DNA of 8,154 nucleotides, from positions 1-8,154 of the forward strand of contig DPWD01000232.1 of assembly GCA_003526465.1 (NCBI GenBank), written 5' to 3'. The notes under the pieces are model-generated. The model was not told where the DNA came from and ran no database searches. It saw only the letters and a list, made by a program, of their open reading frames with translations. Position numbers and translations under genes: made by a program. This document shows, piece after piece, positions 1 through 5,947 of this stretch. Position 1 is the first letter of the stretch, and each line of letters opens with the position of its first letter. This DNA comes from Hyphomonadaceae bacterium (GTDB lineage Bacteria; Pseudomonadota; Alphaproteobacteria; Caulobacterales; Aquidulcibacteraceae).

Positions 1-1
1 C

Positions 2-409
2 GACCGCACCGCGCTCCGCGCCGAGCTGTTCTCCCAGGCCGGCAACGCCTGGCTGATCGCGCGCAACCCTGCGCAGGCGACGAGCGCGCTCACCCGCGCC
101 ATCACCACGGTGCAGTCTGATCCCACGCAATTGCCCGATCTGCTGGTGGACCGCGCCCGCGCCTACGCCATGGAACGCGATTGGCGCAAAGCCGAAGAAG
201 ACCTCTCCCGCGCTCTCGACATTCGCGCTTCCGACGCGCTGGCGCTGCGCCTTCGCGCGACGGCGCGCATGCACCAGAACTCATTCGATCTGGCCGAAGC
301 CGACGCCCTGCGCGCCGCCGCGATCGAACCCGCGAACGTCGACAATTTTCTTGTGCTGGGCCACGTGCGCGAAAGCCGCCGCCTTGGCGCGCCCGTGGAA
401 GAGCAATAA
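2..409 (+). CDS. TPR-repeat protein, C-terminal part (5' end outside window)
   Basis: The reading frame is open from the left edge to a TAA at 407-409, giving 135 visible residues; the true start lies upstream of the window. The visible part is helical, Ala/Arg/Leu-rich and falls into 34-residue units typical of tetratricopeptide repeats: roughly residues 5-38, 43-76 and 77-110, followed by a partial fourth unit. The second unit has the classic small/aromatic spacing (ARAYAMERDWRKAEEDLSRAL). TPR arrays act as protein-protein scaffolds; no catalytic domain is visible, so the role is unknown. A GTG at 110-112 is an internal codon inside the first repeat and is unlikely to be the start. No signal sequence can be judged from this fragment. 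The stop codon is immediately followed, without a spacer, by the stop of the opposite-strand lipoprotein gene, so the two genes converge tail to tail. Confidence 0.85.
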   Translation, partial: DRTALRAELFSQAGNAWLIARNPAQATSALTRAITTVQSDPTQLPDLLVDRARAYAMERDWRKAEEDLSRALDIRASDALALRLRATARMHQNSFDLAEADALRAAAIEPANVDNFLVLGHVRESRRLGAPVEEQ

Positions 410-907
410 TCAGGGCGGAGGCAGCCCCGACGGGGTTTGGCCCGCGATCTGGCGTAAATCCCAGTCGGCGCCGCGAATATTGTCGACGCGCCAAACGCCT
501 TCCTGCCAGAGCATGTCGTAGTGGATTTCAGTTTCGCGGCCGGCATTGGCGAAATGCGCGCGCACGACGGCGTGGCTGTTAGCGACCACATTGTCGGTCG
601 TCACGCTGAGACCGGATAATTGGTAATCCTGAGCGCCGATCAGCGGGTCGAAGTCGAGAATAGGCGCATTGGCGGCTTCGGAACGCGCCATCATGGCGAC
701 GAGCGCGTCGCGCATGCTGGCGCTCCACGGCGCCTGATCCTGCAGCCCCACAAGGACACCGTTCGCCAGATAAGGCTGATAAAGCGGCGCAATCACGGCA
801 GACGGATCGGGAATGGAGGGATCGCCAGCCGGACGCTTTTCCGCTTCCCGCTGGCACGCCGCCGCCGCCAAGATCGCGGCGCCGAGCAGCAAAGTGCGTC
901 TTCTCAT
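410..907 (-). CDS. Small lipoprotein, DUF3828-like
   Basis: This gene encodes 165 residues. The N-terminus is a lipoprotein signal: basic MRRR, a hydrophobic stretch LLLGAAILAAAA, then Cys18 preceded by Ala-Ala-Ala, which fits a lipobox cleaved before the Cys. The mature protein should therefore be anchored to a membrane facing the periplasm. The C-terminal half (about residues 95-155) alternates polar and hydrophobic residues and contains HYDMLWQEGVWRVDNIRG. The pattern 'strand, then G-x-WR(V/I)D(D/N)I' is what I associate with DUF3828-type lipoproteins and the wider NTF2-like fold. The family assignment is from memory of the pattern and is tentative; no function is known to me. The ATG at 905-907 is preceded by a G-rich run that could serve as a weak ribosome-binding site. 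It starts 23 bases after the stop of the other lipoprotein gene, so the two are probably one operon with this gene second. Confidence 0.8.
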   Translation of the reverse strand: MRRRTLLLGAAILAAAACQREAEKRPAGDPSIPDPSAVIAPLYQPYLANGVLVGLQDQAPWSASMRDALVAMMARSEAANAPILDFDPLIGAQDYQLSGLSVTTDNVVANSHAVVRAHFANAGRETEIHYDMLWQEGVWRVDNIRGADWDLRQIAGQTPSGLPPP

Positions 908-930
908 GCCCCACCCCCGTATTTGAACGC

Positions 931-1590
931 TCAGCCCTGCCTGTCAGGCGCGTCGATGCGGAAGCGGCGGCCGTCGCGATTGAACTGCAATTGCTCGGGC
1001 GTCAGCTCGAAACCCACCAGGATTTCGAAATTCTCGCCCGAGACCTCGGCATTGGCGCGCGGGATCACGATCCGCTCGATCTGCTCGGTGCGGGTGACCA
1101 CGGCCTCGCCGCGCCGCCAGCGCACGTCGACATCGAAATAGGCTTTCTCGATCGGAGCGCGCCCGCGCCGCGTCACCGCCACCCAATAGCGGTACGTCTG
1201 ACGGTCGGACGTGGAGGCGGGCCCCCGCCCAAATGCCATGTCGACTTCGAGCGCCATAGTGATCGGGTCGTCTTCAACGTAGCGGCACAGACCACGCACG
1301 CCCTGCACTTCCCCGGTGAAGGCGATGTTGGCGTAGCGCTGGTTGTCAGCGCTGGCGAAGCTCACCTGCCGGGAATTGTCATAAAGCACGCCCATGAGCG
1401 GGCACGGTCCAACATTGGGACGATCGTCCTGACCGAGCATGCGCTCGAAAAAATTCGGGGGGCGAACGGTTGGATTCGCTTCTTCCGGGGTCACCCCGCC
1501 CGGCAGCTCGACCGTCGGCACCGAGCGCGAGCTCGAACAGGCCGTCAGCGCCAAGCCAAGGGAGATCACCAGAGCCGCTTGCAGTTTCAT
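931..1590 (-). CDS. Conserved alphaproteobacterial-type lipoprotein of unknown function
   Basis: The gene encodes 219 residues. The frame is open further upstream, but I chose the ATG at 1588-1590: a GAGGT ribosome-binding site lies just before it (1595-1599) and the protein then begins with a clean lipoprotein signal. That signal is MKLQAALVISLGLALTAC, with the lipobox L15-T16-A17-C18. Residues 19-60 form a low-complexity Ser/Pro-rich linker. The globular part follows and has two cysteines, Cys63 (GPCPLMGVLY) and Cys102 (GLCRY), that could form a periplasmic disulfide. Residues 105-195 look beta-rich, with GRGPASTSDRQTYRYWVAVT and ENFEILVGFELTPEQLQF as the most distinctive segments. I recall similar hypothetical lipoproteins in other alphaproteobacteria but know no function. 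A role at the cell envelope is inferred only from the lipid anchor. It is the first gene of a probable two-gene operon. Confidence 0.85.
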   Translation of the reverse strand: MKLQAALVISLGLALTACSSSRSVPTVELPGGVTPEEANPTVRPPNFFERMLGQDDRPNVGPCPLMGVLYDNSRQVSFASADNQRYANIAFTGEVQGVRGLCRYVEDDPITMALEVDMAFGRGPASTSDRQTYRYWVAVTRRGRAPIEKAYFDVDVRWRRGEAVVTRTEQIERIVIPRANAEVSGENFEILVGFELTPEQLQFNRDGRRFRIDAPDRQG

Positions 1591-1691
1591 GCCGACCTCA
1601 CCCCGCGCTTTTTCGAAGCAACCGCCCCCGAGCGGCGGCGTGTGGCGCCCAGCCCCAAGCCCGTGCAAACGGAGGCAATGCGCGCGGGGCC

Positions 1692-1720
1692 GTGATAGCT
1701 TCGCTTAGAGCCCGCCGCAA
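1692..1720 (-). promoter_or_regulatory. Possible sigma-70-type promoter of the lipoprotein operon
   Basis: Read on the minus strand, TTGCGG (1715-1720) and TATCAC (1692-1697) are separated by exactly 17 bases. They match 3/6 and 4/6 positions of the sigma-70 consensus. This would give a leader of roughly 95 bases before the lipoprotein ATG at 1590. The match is modest and a GC-rich alphaproteobacterial promoter may look quite different. In the same divergent gap (1591-1749) I see no convincing promoter or strong ribosome-binding site for ispH on the plus strand. Confidence 0.3.
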
Positions 1721-1749
1721 CACGGGGCGGCGCCTCTTGCCGGGGTTTC

Positions 1750-2715
1750 ATGTCCGCCTCCATGCCCAATAGAGAAAACCCACCGATTTCAATCCTGTTG
1801 GCGGCGCCACGCGGGTTCTGCGCCGGCGTTGACCGCGCCATCCAGATCGTCGAGCAGGCGATTTTGAAATGGGGACCGCCGGTCTATGTGCGCCACGAAA
1901 TTGTCCACAACCGCCATGTAGTGGAGCGCTTGGAGGCGCTGGGGGCTGTGTTCGTGGAAGAGCTGGACGCCTGCCCCGACGACCGTCCGGTGATCTTCTC
2001 CGCCCACGGCGTGCCCAAGGCGGTGCCGGCCGAAGCGCGGCGGCGGAACCTGATCTATGTCGACGCCACCTGCCCACTGGTTTCCAAGGTGCACGTGGAG
2101 GCGCAGCGCCATTTCGAGGAGGGCCATGAAATCGTGCTGATCGGCCATGCCGGGCACCCCGAAGTGATTGGCACGATGGGGCAATTGCCAGAGGGCGCGA
2201 TCACGCTGGTAGAAACGGCCGCCGACGCGGAAGCGTTCACGCCGCGCGATGCGGCGAAGCTCTCGTTCGTCACGCAGACAACGCTCTCGGTTGACGACAC
2301 AGCCGAGATCGTCGGCGTGCTGCAGGCGCGCTTCCCCGCCATCGCCGCCCCGCACAAGGAAGACATCTGCTACGCCACCACCAACCGCCAGGACGCGGTG
2401 AAGGCTATCGCGCGCGATGCCGATCTGGTGCTGGTGATCGGTTCGCCGAAGAGTTCCAACTCGGTGCGGCTTGTGGAAGTCGCCAAGCGCGCTGGCGCCG
2501 CCGATGCGCGGCTGGTGGGATCGGCCGCGGATGTGAACTGGGATTGGTTCGAAGGCGTGCGCGCGGTGGGCGTGACGGCTGGCGCCAGCGCGCCGGAAGA
2601 TCTGGTGGATGCGCTGATAGCGGCGATCGCCGCGCGCTTCGACGCACGCATCGAAGAAATCGCGGTGACACGCGAGGACGTGGTGTTCAAGCTGCCGCGG
2701 GTGCTGGGGGGATGA
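1750..2715 (+). CDS. ispH: 4-hydroxy-3-methylbut-2-enyl diphosphate reductase (IspH/LytB)
   Basis: The cytosolic iron-sulfur enzyme reduces HMBPP to isopentenyl and dimethylallyl diphosphate, the last step of the MEP isoprenoid pathway. The 321 residues match the usual length. All three cysteine ligands of the [4Fe-4S] cluster are present: Cys24 ([12 protein letters not shown]), Cys108 ([11 protein letters not shown]) and Cys207 ([10 protein letters not shown]). Substrate-binding residues are also conserved: His53 (EIVHN), His86 (SAHGVP), His136 and Glu138 ([10 protein letters not shown]), the Thr run in [10 protein letters not shown], Ser235-Ser236-Asn237 ([10 protein letters not shown]) and Ser280 (TAGASAPE). 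The enzyme therefore looks intact. An in-frame ATG at 1762 is an alternative start that would remove four residues. Neither start has a strong Shine-Dalgarno sequence, so the exact N-terminus is uncertain. The gene is divergent from the lipoprotein operon and is followed by a 166-base gap containing an inverted repeat. Confidence 0.98.
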   Translation: MSASMPNRENPPISILLAAPRGFCAGVDRAIQIVEQAILKWGPPVYVRHEIVHNRHVVERLEALGAVFVEELDACPDDRPVIFSAHGVPKAVPAEARRRNLIYVDATCPLVSKVHVEAQRHFEEGHEIVLIGHAGHPEVIGTMGQLPEGAITLVETAADAEAFTPRDAAKLSFVTQTTLSVDDTAEIVGVLQARFPAIAAPHKEDICYATTNRQDAVKAIARDADLVLVIGSPKSSNSVRLVEVAKRAGAADARLVGSAADVNWDWFEGVRAVGVTAGASAPEDLVDALIAAIAARFDARIEEIAVTREDVVFKLPRVLGG

Positions 2716-2745
2716 GCGGTCCCGCATTTAATGCGCTGCCGCCCA

Positions 2746-2809
2746 CCCTCTCCCTTGCGGAGAGGGTCGCCCGCCGTAGCTTTAGCGAAGGCGGGCGGGG
2801 TGAGGGGCG
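2746..2809 (+). repeat. Dispersed repeat unit, left copy with inner hairpin
   Basis: The unit starts with a 21-base palindrome (2746-2766): an 8-base stem CCCTCTCC/GGAGAGGG closed by the loop CTTGC. A second hairpin follows, with stem CGCCCGCC (2768-2775) and GGCGGGCG (2790-2797) around a 14-base loop. It ends with the block GGGGTGAGGGGCG (2797-2809). The minus-strand translation includes AFAKATAG, a string I remember from spurious 'hypothetical proteins' in many alphaproteobacterial genomes, which supports a dispersed intergenic repeat rather than coding DNA. It lies 30 bases after the ispH stop and may help end or protect that transcript. Confidence 0.8.
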
Positions 2810-2839
2810 GGCCGACATGCAGGCGCCTGTGAGTTTGCA

Positions 2840-2879
2840 CGCCCCTCACCCCCTAACCCCCTCTCCGCAAGGGAGAGGG
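2840..2879 (-). repeat. Dispersed repeat unit, right copy, inverted and shorter
   Basis: This is the inverted partner of the unit at 2746-2809. Positions 2859-2879 are the exact reverse complement of 2746-2766 (21/21), and 2840-2852 are the exact reverse complement of 2797-2809 (13/13). Between these blocks it has only six bases (2853-2858), where the left copy carries the 30-base hairpin segment (2767-2796). A 30-base spacer (2810-2839) separates the copies, so a transcript could form a long hairpin. The G-rich end of this copy runs straight into the ribosome-binding site of the glycerate kinase gene. Confidence 0.8.
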
Positions 2880-2881
2880 GG
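2871..2881 (+). promoter_or_regulatory. Ribosome-binding site of the glycerate kinase, formed by repeat DNA
   Basis: GGGAGAGGGGG lies directly before the ATGATG start at 2882 and is the only Shine-Dalgarno-like sequence there. Bases 2871-2879 belong to the right repeat unit, and 2872-2879 pair with 2859-2866 in its local hairpin. In mRNA the site could therefore be hidden in a stem. Confidence 0.6.
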
Positions 2882-3667
2882 ATGATGGCTACCCTTCTGC
2901 GGAAACTCATCGACGAAACGCGCTCACGCGCGCCAAACCGCCCCGCGCTGATCGGCGTTTCCGGCGCGCAGGGCTCCGGCAAATCATATCAGTGCAAGCA
3001 GTTCGCGGCGTCAAACCCGCGCGTGGCGCACTTCTCGCTCGACGATGTGTATCTGACAAAATGGGAGCGTAGGGGAATTGCCGCCGCACGCCACCCACTC
3101 TTTCGGACACGTAGCGCGCCAGGAACTCACGATCTCGACCTCGCAGAGTTGACTCTTAAGGCTCTGACAAGCGCCCGAGAGGACATGATTACTTCGCAGC
3201 CTCGCTTCAACAAGTTGCGCGACGAGCGCGCGCCGGAAGGCAGCTGGCCGATCTTTCGCGGACGCCCCGATTCGATATTGATTGATGGCTGGTGTCTCGG
3301 GGCGCTTGCGCCCGAGGAAAGTCCGCCGATCAATGCGATCGAGCGCCAATACGACCTCGACGGGAAATGGCGCCGTATGGTCCGCGAAGAACTTGAGGGT
3401 CGCTACCGGCGCTTCTTCGCCGCCTTTGACGCCATCGTGTATCTCAAAGCGCCAAGCTGGGAGACCGTGAAGCGCTGGCGCGCGGAGCAGGAAGTGGAAA
3501 ACCTTGGCCGCGCCCTCACGCCCGAGGACCACGCCCGCCTCGACCGCTTCATGCAGCACTATGAACGCATCACCCGCAGCATGATGGCGGGCGGGCATTG
3601 CGCGGGATGGGTGGTGGAATTGGATGCGGGGCGCCGCGTGGTGCGGATCGAAGGGCGCGCGCAGTGA
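2882..3667 (+). CDS. P-loop kinase, D-glycerate 3-kinase family (plant/fungal-type homologue)
   Basis: The 261-residue protein is a probable cytosolic ATP-dependent kinase. The best family match is plant GLYK/yeast Tda10-type D-glycerate 3-kinase, which converts D-glycerate to 3-phosphoglycerate. The visible motifs, in order, are: Walker A GVSGAQGSGKS (25-35), FSLDDVYLT (51-59) with the acidic pair Asp54-Asp55, HPLF (71-74), PGTHD (80-84), PRFNKLRDER (107-116), ILIDGWCLG (132-140), the segment around Asn151-Ala-Ile-Glu154, GKWRR (161-165), and APSWETVKRWRAEQE (190-204). This order is characteristic of the family and separates it from uridine kinase and pantothenate kinase, which share the P-loop. 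The substrate has not been proven by sequence alone. ATG codons at 2882 and 2885 are equally possible starts; both leave the usual ~20 residues before the P-loop. No glycerate, glyoxylate or photorespiratory gene is nearby. The codons around 3120-3200 look less G/C-biased than the neighbours. Confidence 0.88.
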   Translation: MMATLLRKLIDETRSRAPNRPALIGVSGAQGSGKSYQCKQFAASNPRVAHFSLDDVYLTKWERRGIAAARHPLFRTRSAPGTHDLDLAELTLKALTSAREDMITSQPRFNKLRDERAPEGSWPIFRGRPDSILIDGWCLGALAPEESPPINAIERQYDLDGKWRRMVREELEGRYRRFFAAFDAIVYLKAPSWETVKRWRAEQEVENLGRALTPEDHARLDRFMQHYERITRSMMAGGHCAGWVVELDAGRRVVRIEGRAQ

Positions 3668-3699
3668 CCAACCAATCCGCCCATCAAAGCGAAGCAACA

Positions 3700-3786
3700 T
3701 GGTGCCCCAGGCCCGACTCGAACGGGCACGTCCTTGCGAACGGCAGATTTTGAGTCTGCTGCGTCTACCGATTCCGCCACTGGGGC
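3700..3786 (-). tRNA. tRNA-Leu, anticodon CAA, CCA encoded
   Basis: The minus strand folds into a complete 87-base class II tRNA. The acceptor stem is GCCCCAG (5', 3780-3786) paired with CTGGGGC (3704-3710), followed by A and an encoded CCA (3700-3702). The D-arm contains the conserved GGTAGACGC region. The anticodon stem GCAGA/TCTGC encloses the loop CTCAAAA, giving anticodon CAA at 3750-3752, which reads the Leu codon TTG. A long variable arm (CGTTCGCAAGGACGT) follows, then the T-arm GCCCG-TTCGAGT-CGGGC. The long variable arm and the anticodon both specify leucine. It lies antisense between two plus-strand protein genes, 32 bases after the kinase stop and 67 bases before the transporter ATG. 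I see no clear terminator beyond its 3' end. Confidence 0.97.
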
Positions 3787-3804
3787 TTCCAAGGGCGAGG
3801 CGCT

Positions 3805-3833
3805 GAGGTATGAGGCGGGCGCGCCGGTGTCAA
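3805..3833 (-). promoter_or_regulatory. Probable promoter of tRNA-Leu(CAA)
   Basis: On the minus strand a perfect -35 box TTGACA (3828-3833) is followed after 17 bases by TACCTC (3805-3810), a weak -10 box. Transcription would begin near 3798, about a dozen bases before the mature tRNA 5' end at 3786. The exact -35 box at the right distance makes this credible. The weak -10 is the main doubt. Confidence 0.5.
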
Positions 3834-3853
3834 TTCCGCGCGGGGGAGCGCTG

Positions 3854-5299
3854 ATGAGCGTCGAAGAAATCGCCGGCGAGGAGACCGGCTTCGGCCGCAT
3901 CGGGCGCTGGGTTGGGCTGATCCTGGGGCCGGCGCTGGCGGTCGGCCTCCAGTTCATGGCGCCGCCCGATGGACTGTCGCCGGAAGCCTGGCGGGTGGTG
4001 TCGCTTGCCCTGCTCATGGTGGTGTTCTGGGTCACCGAGGCGATCCCGATTTCCGCGACAGCCTTGCTGCCGCTGGCGGCGTTGCCGCTGATGGGCGCGG
4101 CCTCGATCAAGGATGCGGCCAGCCCCTACGCCGACCCGATCGTGTTCCTGTTCATTGGCGGCTTCATGCTGGCGGCGTGCATCGAACGCTGGCGCCTGCA
4201 CGAGCGCATCGCGCTTTCCATCGCCTCGGTCGCGGGAGGACGCCCCGCGGCATTGGTTGCCGGCTTCATGATCGCCTCGGCGCTGATTTCGATGTGGATC
4301 TCCAACACCGCGACCACGCTCATGCTCGCCCCCATCGCAATCGGCGCCGCGCGGGCGCTTTCGCAGGATGGCAAGCCGGATTTGGCGCTAGGCGGGGCGC
4401 TTGCGCTGGGCGTCGCCCATGCGGCGACCATTGGCGGCATCGGCACGCCAGTAGGCACGCCAACCAATCTCATCGCCATCGCTTTCTTCGAGCGTGCGGG
4501 CGAACCGATCGCCTTCATCGACTGGATGGCGCGCGCCATCCCGATGATGCTGCTGATGTTGCCGCTGGCGTGGCTGTTTCTGTGTCTGCCGCTGTTCGGA
4601 CGCAAGGCGCATGCGCGCTTCGACGCAATCGGCGCGGTGGTGAAGGATGCGCTGCGCGCGCTGGGGCCGGTGACGCGCCCAGAGCTGCGCGTCGGCGCCG
4701 TGTTTGCGCTGGTGGCGCTGGCCTGGATGACGCGCACCCTGTTGGTGGAATTGCCCCTGCTGAAGGGCTTGACCGACACGGGCGTCGCCATGATCGGCGT
4801 GCTGGCGCTGTTCCTGATCCCTTCGGGCCGCGGCCAAGGCGAAAAGCTGATCGACTGGCCCACCGCCGAGCGCATTCCCTGGGGCATCGCCATCCTGTTC
4901 GGCGGCGGGCTCTCGGTCGCGGCGGCGATGGAGGCGACCGGACTGGCGCAATGGATCGGCGCCTGGATCGCAGGGCTCGATGGCGTCTCCGCATTTGGGC
5001 TCGTCGCAATCCTCGTGGTCACCACCATCCTGATCTCGGAACTCGCGAGCAACGTGGCGACGCTGACCTCGATGTTGCCCGTGGTGGCGGCAGTCGCTTC
5101 CGCTACCGACGCGCCGCTGCAGGCGTTGGCGTTTCCAGTCGCCATTGCCGCGAGCTTCGCATTCATGCTGCCGGTGGCGACCGCGCCGAACGCAATCGCT
5201 TATTCATCGGGGCTGGTGAGCCTGAAACGCATGCTGGCGGTGGGCTTCGGGTTGAACATCGCCGCGGCGGCGTTGATCATCGCCTTCGCGGCGGGGTGA
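3854..5299 (+). CDS. DASS/SLC13-family sodium:dicarboxylate (anion) symporter
   Basis: The 481-residue inner-membrane transporter has many hydrophobic helices and is expected to import di- or tricarboxylates or related anions with sodium. Family features: VFWVTEAIPISATALLPL (57-74), the first SNT motif Ser150-Asn151-Thr152 in MWISNTATTLMLAPI, the following GGIGTPVGTPTNLIAI (194-209), and the second-half repeat ISELASNVATLTSMLPV (394-410). Near the end, FMLPVATAPNAIAYSSG (437-453) matches the conserved C-terminal motif. In the second half the usual SNT reads Ser399-Asn400-Val401, so the Thr is replaced. The frame stays open up to 3734, but that would run into the tRNA gene. The ATG at 3854 has a GGGGGAG ribosome-binding site (3842-3848) at good spacing and gives a normal N-terminus, so I chose it. 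The precise substrate cannot be read from sequence. Confidence 0.93.
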   Translation: MSVEEIAGEETGFGRIGRWVGLILGPALAVGLQFMAPPDGLSPEAWRVVSLALLMVVFWVTEAIPISATALLPLAALPLMGAASIKDAASPYADPIVFLFIGGFMLAACIERWRLHERIALSIASVAGGRPAALVAGFMIASALISMWISNTATTLMLAPIAIGAARALSQDGKPDLALGGALALGVAHAATIGGIGTPVGTPTNLIAIAFFERAGEPIAFIDWMARAIPMMLLMLPLAWLFLCLPLFGRKAHARFDAIGAVVKDALRALGPVTRPELRVGAVFALVALAWMTRTLLVELPLLKGLTDTGVAMIGVLALFLIPSGRGQGEKLIDWPTAERIPWGIAILFGGGLSVAAAMEATGLAQWIGAWIAGLDGVSAFGLVAILVVTTILISELASNVATLTSMLPVVAAVASATDAPLQALAFPVAIAASFAFMLPVATAPNAIAYSSGLVSLKRMLAVGFGLNIAAAALIIAFAAG

Positions 5300-5334
5300 G
5301 AACCCATAAACACCGCCGCAGGCGCTGCTTCTCT

Positions 5335-5358
5335 GCACCACGGCAAATTCCGCGGTGC
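5335..5358. terminator. Possible hairpin terminator between convergent genes
   Basis: GCACCACGG (5335-5343) and CCGCGGTGC (5350-5358) can pair in 8 of 9 positions around the loop CAAATT. It lies in the 80-base gap between the transporter stop and the phosphatase stop, the right place for a two-way terminator. There is no run of T on either side, so it would be a weak or factor-dependent terminator. A shorter A/T-rich inverted repeat (AATTGA/TCAATT, 5367-5385) follows and overlaps the phosphatase stop codon. Confidence 0.4.
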
Positions 5359-5379
5359 GCTACCTTAATTGACGCAGGC

Positions 5380-5913
5380 TCAATTGTCGTCCCGGGACAA
5401 CGGCACGATCTCGCCGTTGGCTGGCTTGAGCGCGGGCGCGAGCGACTTGATCACGCGGCGGTGGGTGACCACCAGCGTTGGGGCTGTCTCGCAGGCGTCT
5501 GCGCGCACCGCACCGAGCGCGGCGCGCACGCGCCATTCAAACACCGCGCCGTCCTCCCCCCCAATCTGGGGCGACCCCAGCAGGTCGCGCCGCGCGTCGG
5601 AATCTGGCCAGCGGGCGCGAATTTCGCCGCGGGTCATCCCTGTCCAGCAGCCGACGTCGCGTTCGCGCCAAGCCGGATCGAGATGCACGCTGACGCCAAG
5701 GAACTGGGCGACGATACAAGCGGTCTCTCGAGCGCGCGCCAGATCGCTTGCGATCACTCGGCCGATGCCGAGCCCCTTCAAGGTAAGCGCGCTTGCCTGC
5801 GCCTGCACTCGGCCCAATTCGGTCAGCGGCGGATCGCCGTGGCCCTGGACGCGCCGCTCAACGTTCCAAGTGGATTGCCCGTGACGCAGCAGAAAAACAT
5901 CATTCCGGGGCAT
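5380..5913 (-). CDS. Histidine phosphatase superfamily protein (phosphoglycerate mutase-like)
   Basis: This 177-residue probable cytosolic phosphatase works through a phospho-histidine intermediate. The visible motifs are LLRHGQSTWN (8-17) with Arg10 and nucleophile His11, LTELGRVQA (30-38), ASDLARARETA (55-65) with Arg60/Arg62 near the phosphate, Glu84 before GCWTGMT (88-94) as probable acid, and the second catalytic His151 in VVTHRRVIKS (148-157). The family usually has His-Gly-Gly there; here it is His-Arg-Arg. The substrate is unknown: CobC, PhoE and GpmB-type enzymes share these motifs. The ATG at 5911-5913 is the only start that places RHG at the N-terminus; further extension would overlap the upstream gene, and no ATG, GTG or TTG lies in frame in the gap. 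No Shine-Dalgarno sequence is visible. It begins 34 bases after the AlgE-like gene, so it is probably the third gene of that operon. Confidence 0.92.
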   Translation of the reverse strand: MPRNDVFLLRHGQSTWNVERRVQGHGDPPLTELGRVQAQASALTLKGLGIGRVIASDLARARETACIVAQFLGVSVHLDPAWRERDVGCWTGMTRGEIRARWPDSDARRDLLGSPQIGGEDGAVFEWRVRAALGAVRADACETAPTLVVTHRRVIKSLAPALKPANGEIVPLSRDDN

Positions 5914-5947
5914 GAGTTGGCGTGGAAGATTGCACTCGCGGGCCGCC

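Noticed and set aside
1591..1668. Upstream extension of the two-cysteine lipoprotein by 26 residues
   Set aside because: It would place the lipoprotein signal inside the protein. The ATG at 1590 has a GAGGT site and starts exactly at the signal.
1721..1749. Riboswitch or attenuator before ispH
   Set aside because: The leader is short and G/C-rich with only 5-base stems; nothing resembles a known riboswitch.
2370..2849. 159-residue minus-strand frame containing AFAKATAG
   Set aside because: It is antisense to ispH and translates the dispersed repeat. No family motif or ribosome-binding site supports it.
2746..2879. CRISPR array
   Set aside because: Only two repeat units exist and they are inverted, not direct, with no regular spacers and no cas gene nearby.
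3734..3853. Upstream extension of the transporter by 40 residues
   Set aside because: It would run into the tRNA-Leu gene on the other strand and adds a polar, non-conserved stretch. The ATG at 3854 has a good ribosome-binding site.
4126..5166. 346-residue minus-strand frame antisense to the transporter
   Set aside because: Its low-complexity Ala/Ser/Pro composition matches the antisense of a membrane protein gene; no recognisable domain.
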